Assembly (NCBI GenBank): GCA_009784775.1 | Contig: WQXQ01000011.1 | Coordinates: forward strand, 1-34,466 | Direction of reading: 5' to 3' | Source of the DNA: Treponema sp. | Lineage (GTDB): Bacteria; Spirochaetota; Spirochaetia; Treponematales; Breznakiellaceae | DNA length: 34,466 nt | Part shown: positions 16,967-26,200 of the stretch, piece after piece | Numbering within the stretch: the first letter of the stretch is position 1 | Layout: the number at the start of each line of letters is the position of its first letter | Notes under the pieces: generated by a model | What the model was told of the DNA's origin: nothing | The model's input: the letters and a program-made list of their open reading frames with translations, nothing else | Databases searched by the model: none | Program-made: the position numbers and the translations under genes

Positions 16967-16982
16967 AAAAAAATGCTAAAAT
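16954..16982 (+). promoter_or_regulatory. Short-leader promoter of the cyclic-nucleotide-binding protein gene
   Basis: TTGTTT and TAAAAT are 17 bases apart. Eleven bases separate the -10 from the ATG at 16994, predicting a leader of about two to four bases. It overlaps head to head with the minus-strand promoter. Confidence 0.55.
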
Positions 16983-16993
16983 CAATATTGAGT

Positions 16994-18238
16994 ATGAGAA
17001 ATCAATTATCGCTTAATATAGTTAAATTTCTAAAAGAAGCCTATATCATCCTTCTGGAAGACAGGCGAATCGCCGATCATTTTTTTATTATCCTTCAGGG
17101 AACGGTGCATATTACCAAAGAAGTACAGGTTGCAGGCGATGAACATAGTGATATTCTGGGTCCCGGTGATTTTTTTGGCGTTGTTTCAACCATGTCGGGG
17201 CATCGTCACATTGAAGCTGCCCAGGCCGTAACCGACGTTACATTAATTGTAGTACACCAGAACCAGTTCGGTCAGCTTATTCAGGATAATGCTCCGGTCG
17301 TCATAAAGATACTGCTTCAGTTTTCAAGGCGAATGCGTTATCTGAATGAATCCCTCACCATGCTTACCATCAAAAAAAATGTCAATTCCGATCTTGAAAA
17401 TCTTTTTAATGTTGCTGCATATTACGTTAAACAGGGTCAGTATTATCAGGCCTATTATGCGTATCGCCAATATATCAAGTATTGTCCCAATGGAAAAAAT
17501 GTGCAGTTGGCGCAGGAACATTTCAAGAAAATCACTCCGCATATAAAGCCTGAAAAGCTGGAATACAAAAACTTTGAAATGACCAGAACTTATCCCAAGG
17601 ATACCATGATATTTGCCCAGGGTGAGCCCGGAGAAGATATTTTTATAATCAAGGATGGCTCGGTAAAAATAGTCGAAATAGCGGGAGACAGCGAGGTACT
17701 GCTGGCGATATTAAAGGCCGGAGATATTTTCGGTGAAATGGCCGTGCTGGAATCCAAGCCCCGCGGGGCAAGCGCGGTAGCGTATGAAGAATGTCAGCTT
17801 ATGGTGGTAAACAAAATAAATTTTTATCACATGATTAAAACACAGCCCCAGCTTATTGCCCGCCTGACTACCATGCTGGCGGAACGGATATGGCTGCTCT
17901 ACAGGCAACTTGCCAATCTCCGAATCAGCGATTCTTTGGGGCGTATGTACGATATGCTGCTGATACATCTTGAAAGGAAAAAGGTTAATTTTACCAGCAA
18001 ACGGCATTTTATATTTGATTTTGGAATCAAGGAACTGATCAACATGGTTGGTCTTTCACAGGGCGATGGCAATGTGGCTTTGCAAAAACTAATGCAGATC
18101 AAGTGCGTTGATGTGATACAAAACAAAATATGCGTAACGGATGTGCTTGATTTTTCCAAACATGCGTTTTCTTATCGCAAAAGACTTGAAATTGAAAAAG
18201 TCCGCAGGGCAAGACCGCAGCTATATATCAGCGGGTAG
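16994..18238 (+). CDS. Regulator with two cyclic-nucleotide-binding domains and a winged helix
   Basis: A 414-residue CRP/FNR-like protein. Domain one (about 1-115) is a degenerate cyclic-nucleotide fold: its phosphate cassette reads FFGVVSTMSGHRHIEAA, without the usual Glu and Arg. A helical TPR-like segment follows (VAAYYVKQGQYYQAYYAYRQYIKYCPNG). Domain two (about 190-310) has a near-standard cassette, GEMAVLESKPRGASAVA, and probably binds the ligand. The C-terminus has a CRP-type winged helix (IKELINMVGLSQGDGNVALQKLM). It may therefore be a transcription factor sensing cAMP or a related nucleotide. The ORF track starts at 16901 and another ATG is at 16973, but both lie at or before the predicted -10, so I chose 16994. 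The pentapeptide gene follows after 11 bases. Confidence 0.88.
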   Translation: MRNQLSLNIVKFLKEAYIILLEDRRIADHFFIILQGTVHITKEVQVAGDEHSDILGPGDFFGVVSTMSGHRHIEAAQAVTDVTLIVVHQNQFGQLIQDNAPVVIKILLQFSRRMRYLNESLTMLTIKKNVNSDLENLFNVAAYYVKQGQYYQAYYAYRQYIKYCPNGKNVQLAQEHFKKITPHIKPEKLEYKNFEMTRTYPKDTMIFAQGEPGEDIFIIKDGSVKIVEIAGDSEVLLAILKAGDIFGEMAVLESKPRGASAVAYEECQLMVVNKINFYHMIKTQPQLIARLTTMLAERIWLLYRQLANLRISDSLGRMYDMLLIHLERKKVNFTSKRHFIFDFGIKELINMVGLSQGDGNVALQKLMQIKCVDVIQNKICVTDVLDFSKHAFSYRKRLEIEKVRRARPQLYISG

Positions 18239-18249
18239 GGGGCTGGATT

Positions 18250-18840
18250 ATGTTTAGCGTAAGCCCCTGCGTGGCAGGCTGCGGACGGCCTGCAATAAGC
18301 GGTTCTCATATTTGCTTTGTGCATCAGGCAAATCAGGAACAGGAGATTAAGCGGATTGTTTCGTATGTTGCCAAAAATAAAACGATAAAAGATTTAAGCG
18401 TTACCGGTATGAATTTTGTGAATGTAGATTTCTCTGAACATGAATTTTATGGATGCAATTTTAGGGAAGCGACTTTTTTGAACTGTGTGTTTTCAGGATC
18501 CTTAATGCGAATGTGTTTTTTTGATTTTGCGGAATTCAAGGACTGTAATTTTTCCAAAACCGATCTGCAGTTTATGTCATTTGCCGGCACGCGCATTTTT
18601 GGGAGTTGTTTTGAAGGCTCGGAACTGATTCATTTAAACTTTTTGGGGTCGATTATTTCGGGAACTTCTTTCAGCAATTCCAATTTGTATAACAGCCGAT
18701 TCATCAATGCTACTCTGGAAGATATACGGTTTGTTGACTGTAATCTGAAACGGACCTATTTTGTTGATGCCCGCCAGAAAGATGTGTATTTCAAATCGTC
18801 CAATACTGCGGAAGCGATATTTGAAATGGGAGGGCTATGA
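18250..18840 (+). CDS. Pentapeptide-repeat protein with N-terminal zinc-finger-like motif
   Basis: A 196-residue protein. The N-terminus holds C-x3-C-x10-C-x2-H (CVAGCGRPAISGSHICFVHQ), which resembles a small treble-clef-type zinc site. From about residue 55 onward five-residue steps with a central Phe or Leu recur (CNFRE ATFLN CVFSG ... CNFSK TDLQF MSFAG), which would fold as a right-handed square beta-helix of about six coils. Such helices are protein-binding scaffolds or DNA mimics; the partner is unknown. AGGGGG lies upstream of the ATG. Its end overlaps the MBL-fold gene by four bases (ATGA), so these belong to one operon with the nucleotide-binding regulator. Confidence 0.88.
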   Translation: MFSVSPCVAGCGRPAISGSHICFVHQANQEQEIKRIVSYVAKNKTIKDLSVTGMNFVNVDFSEHEFYGCNFREATFLNCVFSGSLMRMCFFDFAEFKDCNFSKTDLQFMSFAGTRIFGSCFEGSELIHLNFLGSIISGTSFSNSNLYNSRFINATLEDIRFVDCNLKRTYFVDARQKDVYFKSSNTAEAIFEMGGL

Positions 18841-19442
18841 ATTTATATTTTCATTATTGCTCCCGTTTTAGCAACTGTTATGTGCTGAGTACAAAAAATT
18901 GTTCAAGCGCCATCATTATTGATCCGGGCAGCATGGACAGGCAGCTTCTTGAGTACATTGAGGAACATAATTTAAATTTGAAAGCTGTATTGATTACCCA
19001 TGATCATCGCGCGCATGTGCATGGCCTGCGGACTTTGCTGCGTATATATCAGGTGGATATTCTTGCGATTAACCGCAGTGTTCTTGATAACAAAACAATA
19101 CCGGTAAAGGATGGAGACAAAATTACCATAGGTCCCTTTACCGTTGAGGTGATTTCAATTCCCGGCCATTCAGCCGATTCTGCTGTATACCGCGTTGACC
19201 GTATGCTCTTTACCGGCGATACGCTGACAACCGGCCTGGTCGGCAGTACTGCCAGCGCTTACGGTGCCGCAACGCAAATTAACAAACTGCGGAGCCGCCT
19301 TTTGTCCCTGCCCGGCGACTATACGGTGCTTCCCGGCCATGGCCCGCCTTCTACCCTGGAAGCAGAGCGGCTTTATAACATAGGCATTACCCAATACAAC
19401 GGAATGCAAAACCGCAAACCATCTTTCAGGATTAATTTGTAG
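18837..19442 (+). CDS. Metallo-beta-lactamase-fold protein with altered metal motif
   Basis: A 201-residue protein of the glyoxalase II/YcbL-like group. It has IIIDPGS, then THDHRAHVHG (54-63), PGHSADS, FTGDTL and LPGHGP. The family motif is HxHxDH, but here it reads HDHRAH: His55, His57 and His60 are present while Ala59 replaces the Asp that normally binds the second metal and the nucleophilic water. Ligands for the first metal and the bridging Asp of FTGDTL remain. It may bind one metal, have changed chemistry or have lost activity. GGGAGGG precedes the ATG inside the upstream gene. The substrate is unknown. Confidence 0.9.
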   Translation: MNLYFHYCSRFSNCYVLSTKNCSSAIIIDPGSMDRQLLEYIEEHNLNLKAVLITHDHRAHVHGLRTLLRIYQVDILAINRSVLDNKTIPVKDGDKITIGPFTVEVISIPGHSADSAVYRVDRMLFTGDTLTTGLVGSTASAYGAATQINKLRSRLLSLPGDYTVLPGHGPPSTLEAERLYNIGITQYNGMQNRKPSFRINL

Positions 19443-19449
19443 TATTCTT

Positions 19450-19483
19450 ATGCTAATCTGGCATAGTCATGTAAGATTAGCAT
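19450..19483. repeat. Inverted repeat next to the ATPase promoter
   Basis: ATGCTAATCT (19450-19459) and AGATTAGCAT (19474-19483) are exact reverse complements of 10 bases with 14 between them. The right arm ends on the first base of the -35. No T-run follows, so it looks more like an operator than a terminator for the preceding operon, though a weak terminator cannot be excluded. Confidence 0.75.
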
Positions 19484-19510
19484 TGACAATTATCGGCTAA
19501 TTGATATAAT
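19483..19510 (+). promoter_or_regulatory. Near-consensus promoter of the AAA ATPase gene
   Basis: TTGACA and TATAAT are both perfect matches to the sigma-70 consensus, 16 bases apart. Transcription would start near 19517, with GAGGCG in the leader before the ATG at 19532. Confidence 0.75.
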
Positions 19511-19531
19511 GTTTTTATTAAGAGGCGAAAA

Positions 19532-20785
19532 ATGTTAAAAAGAACAATTTCTGATACGATTTGCAAAATTTCATCCGCATGGCCGGTTTTACTTTTGACT
19601 GGTCCGCGACAGGTGGGAAAATCCAGTGTATTGCAAATGCTTCAGGAAAAGAAACGAAAATATGTTTCGCTTGACGATTTAAGTATTCGGAATTTGGCAA
19701 TAAATGATCCTCAGGCTTTTCTTGCAAAGTATTCACCGCCGGTTATTATCGATGAAATCCAATATGCCCCAAATCTCTTTGCCTATATAAAAATATGGGT
19801 TGATGAACATCGCAGTAAATACAAATTGGCAGGGGATAAATCCGCAAATCCTGCCGGAGCTTTTTGGCTTTCCGGCTCACAAAAGTTCAGTTTAATGAAA
19901 GGCATAAAAGAAACTCTTGCCGGCAGAGTGGCAATTATTGATATGCTGGGATTATCATATAAAGAAGTAATTGGTAAGCCGCAGGCATTAAAGCCATTCT
20001 ATCCAGATAAAATCTTACTTGATAAAAAAACAAAAAAACTTTCGATACTGGATGTATATAAAGATATTTGGAATGGTTCATTTCCTGAACTTATAACCAA
20101 TCCTGCTGTTGGACGTGATAAATTTTATAGCTCATATATGCAGACCTATATTGAACGTGATGTAAAGGATTATCTTGGTGCGGCAGATGAATTAAAGTTC
20201 CATAAGTTTGTCCGCGCTGTGGCTGTGCGAACAGGTAATCTGCTTAATTACGAAGATTTGGCCCGGGATTGCGACATAGATCGCCGTACGGCGCAAAAAT
20301 GGCTTGATACGCTTCAAGCGTCTGGTCTGGTTTATTTGCTGTCTCCATATTCAGTAAATATTACAAAACGTCTTGTAAAAACGCCCAAAATTTATTTTCT
20401 TGATACAGGACTTGCAAGTTATCTTGCGAATATAGATACTCCGCAAGCGCTGGAAGCTAGTTACCTGAATGGCGCTATGCTTGAAACTTACGCTCTTTGT
20501 GAATTATTAAAAGGATTTTGGCATAATGGCGAAGAAGCCCGGCATATATATTTTTACCGCGATTCCAACAAAAAAGAAATAGATTTTATTTTGGAAAAAA
20601 ACATGGCTCTATATCCAATCGATATAAAAAAAACCGCATCTCCTAACAGTTCAGATTTTGTTAATTTTGACATTGTCGCAGAGTTAAAGAGGCCTGTTGG
20701 AAAAGGCGCTATTATTTGTCTTTCTCCGGAAATCATGCCCGTTCCTCAAAAAAACGCTATTATTGTTCCGGTCTGGGAGTTATAA
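19532..20785 (+). CDS. AAA-family ATPase with DUF4143 domain
   Basis: A 417-residue protein of the widespread AAA_14-DUF4143 group, whose cellular role is mostly unknown. The N-terminus has Walker A GPRQVGKS (24-31), a Walker B-type VIIDEIQ and a sensor-like WLSGSQ. The C-terminal half has a winged-helix-like LLNYEDLARDCDIDRRTAQKWLDTLQASGL and the DUF4143 nuclease-like region (YFLDTGLASYL...YFYRDSNKKEIDFIL), where the Glu-Ile-Asp resembles a PD-(D/E)xK core. GAGGCG precedes the ATG. It is more A+T-rich than its neighbours, has its own strong promoter and stands alone, so it may have been acquired. These genes are often variable between strains. Confidence 0.92.
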   Translation: MLKRTISDTICKISSAWPVLLLTGPRQVGKSSVLQMLQEKKRKYVSLDDLSIRNLAINDPQAFLAKYSPPVIIDEIQYAPNLFAYIKIWVDEHRSKYKLAGDKSANPAGAFWLSGSQKFSLMKGIKETLAGRVAIIDMLGLSYKEVIGKPQALKPFYPDKILLDKKTKKLSILDVYKDIWNGSFPELITNPAVGRDKFYSSYMQTYIERDVKDYLGAADELKFHKFVRAVAVRTGNLLNYEDLARDCDIDRRTAQKWLDTLQASGLVYLLSPYSVNITKRLVKTPKIYFLDTGLASYLANIDTPQALEASYLNGAMLETYALCELLKGFWHNGEEARHIYFYRDSNKKEIDFILEKNMALYPIDIKKTASPNSSDFVNFDIVAELKRPVGKGAIICLSPEIMPVPQKNAIIVPVWEL

Positions 20786-20883
20786 TAAAAGCAATAGGCA
20801 GTTTTCTTTTGGTCATGGGTTAAGTATACATGAGTAAGTAGGGATGGGCAAGTTACGGTTACGTCTGCCGGGGTTTTATGCCT
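20786..20883. other. Convergent intergenic gap without a recognised element
   Basis: These 98 bases lie between the ends of the ATPase and transporter genes. I looked for a hairpin followed by a T-run on either strand and saw no convincing terminator, nor any short gene or repeat. Confidence 0.5.
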
Positions 20884-23181
20884 CTACTCTTTTAGCTTTT
20901 TGGTCCAGCGCCTGAGTTGTTGGGCAGCCCAATGGACAATGAGCAGGTACAAGTGGGTGTGGGAAGTCGTTTCTGTATGTAACAGGGTTTCGGAAAAAAC
21001 TGTTTGAGCAGTTTCCGCGGGAAGTTCCTGTATCCAGCGGGAAAGGGGCGCGCCGTCTTTGTCATGCACCAGAGACGATACTGCGGCCTGTATGGTTTCC
21101 GCCTGTTTTTTAAGATGGGCCAATTGATCTTTTGCTCTGGTTTTTTTGCTGCCAATGGATGTATTGCAATATTCAAAAGCCGATTCCGCCTGATCCATTG
21201 CCAGCGCCGGGGCAAGAGAGGGATCGGCAGTAAAGCGAACCAATACGGGATAAAAAAGCGATTGGGTGCCGATAATTGCCGACATGGCAAGCACCACTTC
21301 ATCGCGCAAATACGGCTGTGGATCGGCGGTACCGTCGGCACCGGCCCCGGAATGGCGGCGGAGTATTTCCAGCAAGGTATGCAGCGAATCGGGCGCGCCG
21401 TAAATCCCCAGGGCTTCCGATCCCATGATCTTTAGCCGGGGATTTTGGGTGTCAAGGATTATCTGTTCAATTTGGGGCCGGAATTCCTTGTCCTGCAATT
21501 TTGCCAGAGCGATCATCGATTCTCCGGCAAGCATATAATCGGTTGAAGCTATTAGTTCCCTTAGCAGGGGAATAGCGGCAGTGCAGCCATGCTTTCCCAA
21601 AATGCGGGCGGAGATATAGGCAGTGGTAAAAGGATTATTGATAATGTCATTGGTTAACGCTGTTTCGGCATCTGTGCTCAGGGCATCCAGCCGTTCAAGC
21701 GCCCTGATCGATTCCTGCCGGGTAACCAGCCGGGGGGAACGGGCTCTGGCCAAAATGCCGTCTATTGCCAGCTGCGAAGGAGCGTTTTTCAGTTCTCCCA
21801 GAAGCTGTTCCTCTTTGTGGTAATCCTGGGCTTTGTTCAAACGGTCAAGCAGTGATATGGCCTGCAAGTCGCGGTAGGAAAACATGACCTTTACTGCCTC
21901 GGTAAAAGAAAGCGCGCCCAACGGGGTTAGTTTTCGCTGCAGATGAATGGCGATAGCGACTACCGCAATGAGAATCGCATATAGTATCTTAAATGAAACA
22001 AACGGCGAAAGTCCAAAAAAGGCAAGCATATCCAATAACAATCCGGCAAGCAGGGAGCCGCTTGCGCCGGCAATGCCAAATACCAAAAAATACAATATGC
22101 CCATGTCCAGCATTTTTTCGGAGGGGATTAAACCCATAAAATAGGTTTGGGCGATTCCCTCTGAACCCAAAAAACCCAGATTCAGCATGAAGAACAAAAA
22201 CGAAAAGAACAGTGTTACTGCGGTTAAATTCCCAATGGCAGAAGACGGGAAAAACACAATGGGGATCATGGTAATCAGACCAAGCATGACACACAGTATG
22301 AACAGCGGTTTTGCGCCGATTCGGTCAACAAGAAATTTTATCAACATTCCTATCAATAGATTTCCCAGACCTCCAAAGACGCCGTACAGCAAGATCATAC
22401 CGTCATCCTGGAAAAATACTTCGCGCGCATATACCACCAGAAATGTCCGTGATACGCCGGATGTCAGCGCTACAATCAGCAGAATCCCCAGAAAGCGTTT
22501 AATTGACGGTTCCGATAAGGCCTCGCGAAACATGGCGGGAAGGCTGACTTTTTCGGATTTCCCGGAAATGGGCGGTTCCGGCACCTTTCGTATCAGTACG
22601 CCGCTGGTAATGCCGCAGATAATGCCTGCCGTCATAATAATGGAGTACAGGAACAAGGGCGGTTCTTTTCCCAGAATAAGGGCAATGGCAAAACCGGAAA
22701 ACATTCCCGTCGCGCTGTTGACGATCTGCACCTGAGTCAAAAAACTGCCGCGGTCTGGTCCGGCGGAAAGATTGCTCAAAATGGGGTTATTTCCTACTAT
22801 TCCAATGCCGCGCATTACATGGAAAATGGCTACCCCCAGCATGGTAAGCCCCAGCGCCGTGTCATGGTGTCCCAAATACGCCGCCACCGGGGCAAAAACA
22901 ACCGGAAGCATCCCCAGCGCCCGCATGGTATAGGCAATACTGAAAATATTGACCACTTTGAACCATCGCGCCAGGAGCTTTCCCAAAGGCATAAAAAAGA
23001 ACGATACATACAATAGGGCGCTGAGCGTGCCAATATAGGTGGAAGAAGCCCCCAGCCGCAAGGCAAGCAGGGTAATAATGCTCCCTACCAGCAGGTTCCA
23101 CGAAAGGGAATTAAAGACATTAAAAATATTGAACACTTCACGAGCCTTACCCAGCCGGTAAGGCGAAAGCGGGGAAATCAT
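20884..23181 (-). CDS. MFS transporter fused to a HEAT-like repeat domain
   Basis: A 765-residue membrane protein. About the first 420 residues form roughly 12 membrane helices of the major facilitator fold (SLSWNLLVGSIITLLALRLG... through ILYAILIAVVAIAIHLQ). The C-terminal 330 residues are soluble and contain helical repeats of HEAT/armadillo type (AIPLLRELIASTDYMLAGESMIALAKLQDKEFRPQIEQIIL). In the family order this tail would be cytoplasmic. It may bind a partner or regulate transport; no substrate can be named. AAGG lies upstream of the ATG, but the promoter -10 is so close that part of it may not be transcribed. It is divergent from the membrane hybrid kinase. Confidence 0.9.
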   Translation of the reverse strand: MISPLSPYRLGKAREVFNIFNVFNSLSWNLLVGSIITLLALRLGASSTYIGTLSALLYVSFFFMPLGKLLARWFKVVNIFSIAYTMRALGMLPVVFAPVAAYLGHHDTALGLTMLGVAIFHVMRGIGIVGNNPILSNLSAGPDRGSFLTQVQIVNSATGMFSGFAIALILGKEPPLFLYSIIMTAGIICGITSGVLIRKVPEPPISGKSEKVSLPAMFREALSEPSIKRFLGILLIVALTSGVSRTFLVVYAREVFFQDDGMILLYGVFGGLGNLLIGMLIKFLVDRIGAKPLFILCVMLGLITMIPIVFFPSSAIGNLTAVTLFFSFLFFMLNLGFLGSEGIAQTYFMGLIPSEKMLDMGILYFLVFGIAGASGSLLAGLLLDMLAFFGLSPFVSFKILYAILIAVVAIAIHLQRKLTPLGALSFTEAVKVMFSYRDLQAISLLDRLNKAQDYHKEEQLLGELKNAPSQLAIDGILARARSPRLVTRQESIRALERLDALSTDAETALTNDIINNPFTTAYISARILGKHGCTAAIPLLRELIASTDYMLAGESMIALAKLQDKEFRPQIEQIILDTQNPRLKIMGSEALGIYGAPDSLHTLLEILRRHSGAGADGTADPQPYLRDEVVLAMSAIIGTQSLFYPVLVRFTADPSLAPALAMDQAESAFEYCNTSIGSKKTRAKDQLAHLKKQAETIQAAVSSLVHDKDGAPLSRWIQELPAETAQTVFSETLLHTETTSHTHLYLLIVHWAAQQLRRWTKKLKE

Positions 23182-23194
23182 GATTCTGCCTTAA

Positions 23195-23223
23195 ATCATA
23201 ATGATTTTGAAATTTTCTGTCAA
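23195..23223 (-). promoter_or_regulatory. Promoter of the MFS-HEAT gene
   Basis: TTGACA and TATGAT are 17 bases apart on the minus strand, and the ATG is 13 bases after the -10. Transcription would start about six bases before the ATG, a short leader. Confidence 0.6.
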
Positions 23224-23248
23224 TGTTCTATTTGCCATTTACGCTATG

Positions 23249-23277
23249 TTGCCTTTTTACTGGTCTGGCCATATAAT
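23249..23277 (+). promoter_or_regulatory. Short-leader promoter of the membrane hybrid kinase gene
   Basis: TTGCCT and a perfect TATAAT are 17 bases apart. The ATG at 23288 follows the -10 by ten bases, predicting a leader of about three bases. The ORF-track start at 23201 lies upstream of this promoter. Confidence 0.6.
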
Positions 23278-23287
23278 AACAGGTAGA

Positions 23288-26200
23288 ATGAAACGATCCA
23301 TAGGTATAAAAGCGAAAACAACTATCTATGCGATAATTCCGATTGTCGTCTGTTTTTCCATAATATGCTCTGTTCTTTTTGTGTCATTGTTCCGGGCCCA
23401 TTGGAATAGGGCAGGGGTTGAATTGCAGCTTTTTGGCTTAAAATATGAAAATGCCTTTGAGCGTAAGATCAATCACGCCCTGAGTTATTTGACCATTGTT
23501 GCGGCCATTCTGGAATTACAGTACAGAAATGGCATACACGACAGGGAATTGCTGCAACGGATACTATGGAACGCCTTCGATTCATACGATAATATCCATG
23601 CATCCAGTATCTATTTTGAGCCGAATATATATGACGGTAAAGATGCTGCATACATTGGCACAAAATATGGAACCGCGCTTTCAGGAAGAATTTGTTTTCA
23701 TTATTACCGTGTTGACGGACAAACAAGGTATTTGCCGGAGGCTTTGGGAAATGAGATCGAATTTTCCCTGCCAGGTTATCTTGACGCCAAAACGTTCAAT
23801 GCCCCTATTTACACAGAACCGGCGGTGTACAATATAGACGGGGCAGATATCCTGATGTTTGTCATCTCATATCCGATACGCGGCCCGGACAATGAATTTA
23901 TAGGCGCAGTCTCTGTTGATATTTATCTGGAAGATATTTACGCGCAGCTCATAGCCGAGACCATATACGAAACAGGATATATTCTTATCGGTAATGATAA
24001 GGGTCAGATAATCTGCAGCCCCCGGTTTGAGGATATCGGCAAAACGCGGGAAGAAGCGGGGCTATTGTACGCTTTGCCGTCAGATGTTGAAGCAGGAGTG
24101 TTTTTCAGCTTGTCGTCCATTTTGAACAGAAAAAATACGCTGGTAACGATTAAGGCGTTATATTTTCCCCAGCTTGACAGCCGTTTTTATATTTCTGTTT
24201 CGGTGCCTTATGGAGAGATCGGCGCGAAGGGAATTATGCTATTGGTTTTTGTTATGACGCTTGGCATGATTGTGGTGTCTCTGATAGCGTTTATTCTGTA
24301 CACAAACATGAAGGAACCCAATAAAACGCTTCGCGCGATGCAGAATATATTAAATGGCATTGACGGATTTGTGTATGTCTCTGTTCCCGAAACCGGTGAA
24401 CTGCTTTTTATGAACGAAAAAATGAAGAAGGCGTTCAACATTGCAGGTGATGTCAGCGGGCAGTATTGCTATAAGGTGCTGCAGGGCGGATGTGATACTA
24501 TTTGCGCATTCTGCCCATGTCACCAGCTTGATAAGGATCCGGATGCGGTTATTGTATGGGAAGAATATAATACCATAACAAAACGCTACTACTATAACAC
24601 GGACTGCTATATTGGCTGGATCACTGGATCCAAGGTACATCTTCAGCATTCGGTGGATATTACGGATATCAAAGTGCTTACGGAAGCTAAAATCAAGGCG
24701 GAACACGAATCGCAGCAGCTTATGCATGAGAAAAAGCTGGCGGAAAAAACATCGCGCATGAAATCTGTTTTTCTTGCCAGCGTGAGTCATGAAATAAGAA
24801 CCCCCATGCACGGGATTATTGGATTTTCCGAACTTGCCCTTGACGATACAATACCCCTGAAAACCAGAGACTATTTATCAAAAATAAAAACGAGCGCCGA
24901 AAGCCTTCTGATGATTATCAATGATATTCTTGATATGTCAAAAATAGAAGCCGGAAAAATAGAACTGGAAAAAATTCCGTTTGATATCAGCGATGTTTTC
25001 AAACTTTGCCGTGTGATTGCCTCTCCAAAAGCCCGGGAAAAAGGCCTGACGCTGTTTTGTTATGCCGAACCGTCGATTGGCAGGCTGTTGCTTGGCGACC
25101 CGACAAGGCTGCGCCAGATATTGCTTAACCTATTGTCCAATGCGATTAAGTTTACCAATAGCGGCATGGTAAAACTGCTGTCTGCCATTACCGAAAGGAC
25201 TGATAACAGCATTACCGTACACTTTGAAGTTAAGGATAGCGGTATTGGCATGACTCCCGAACAGCTTAGCAGAATATTCCAGCCATTTATGCAGGCAGAT
25301 GACAGCACCATGCGCAAATATGGCGGAACCGGGCTTGGTCTTACCATTACCAAAAATTTTGTCGAACTTATGGGCGGCACACTGGAGGTTGAAAGCAGCG
25401 CCGGCCTGGGCAGCAGATTCAGCTTTGATTTAACGTTTGAAACAATCGATGCGGTTACCCGTTATTCTCAGGATATTTCAATAAACAGCGGAGAAAAACC
25501 CATTTTTGCGGGCGAGATTTTGGTTTGTGAAGATAATGCGCTCAATCAGATGGTTATACGCGATCATCTTGCCAAGGTAGGCTTGCAATCGGTCATTGCG
25601 GGAAACGGCAGAATTGGCGTCGATTTGGTAAAAAGCCGCATTGAAAAAGGCGAAAAACCGTTTGATCTGATATTCATGGACATTCATATGCCGGAGATGG
25701 ACGGTCTGGAAGCGGCCAGACGGCTTATAGAGATAGGAGGCATTGACACGCCGATTGTCGCATTGACCGCAAATGTTATGGCTAATGACCGAGAAACCTA
25801 TTTTGAATCGGGAATGGACGATTGTTTGTCAAAGCCTTTTGTCGCGCATGAATTATGGACTTGCCTGCTTAAATATTTTAAACCGGTCAAAATGCTGTCC
25901 GTAAAAAGGGATTTCGATATTGCGGAAGAAGAAGATCAGCGCATAGAAATGATAGCAGCTTTTGTGAAGAGTAATCAAACCACCATTAAAGATATAAACG
26001 ACGCTATCAAAGCGGGAAATATAAAACTTGCGCATCGATTGGCGCATACATTAAAAGGCGTTGCGGGTATAGTCGGCAAGACTATGCTTATAGAGGCCGC
26101 CTGGACTGTAGAACAATATCTTTCTGCCGGTAAAACAGAATTTTTAAGTGACCAAATGAGCGCGCTTGAGAGCGCATTAAACGCCGCATTGGCCGATCTT

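Noticed and set aside
16419-16985. 188-residue minus-strand ORF spanning the Zn-ribbon and murI genes
   Set aside because: It overlaps two better supported genes in another frame and runs through the divergent promoter region.
19450-19483. Inverted repeat as a rho-independent terminator of the MBL-fold operon
   Set aside because: The stem is A+T-rich with a 14-base loop and no T-run after it, and its right arm abuts a consensus promoter, so an operator is more likely. I did not list it as a terminator.
22187-22735. 182-residue plus-strand ORF opposite the transporter
   Set aside because: It is antisense to the membrane-helix region, which often leaves long open frames on the other strand.
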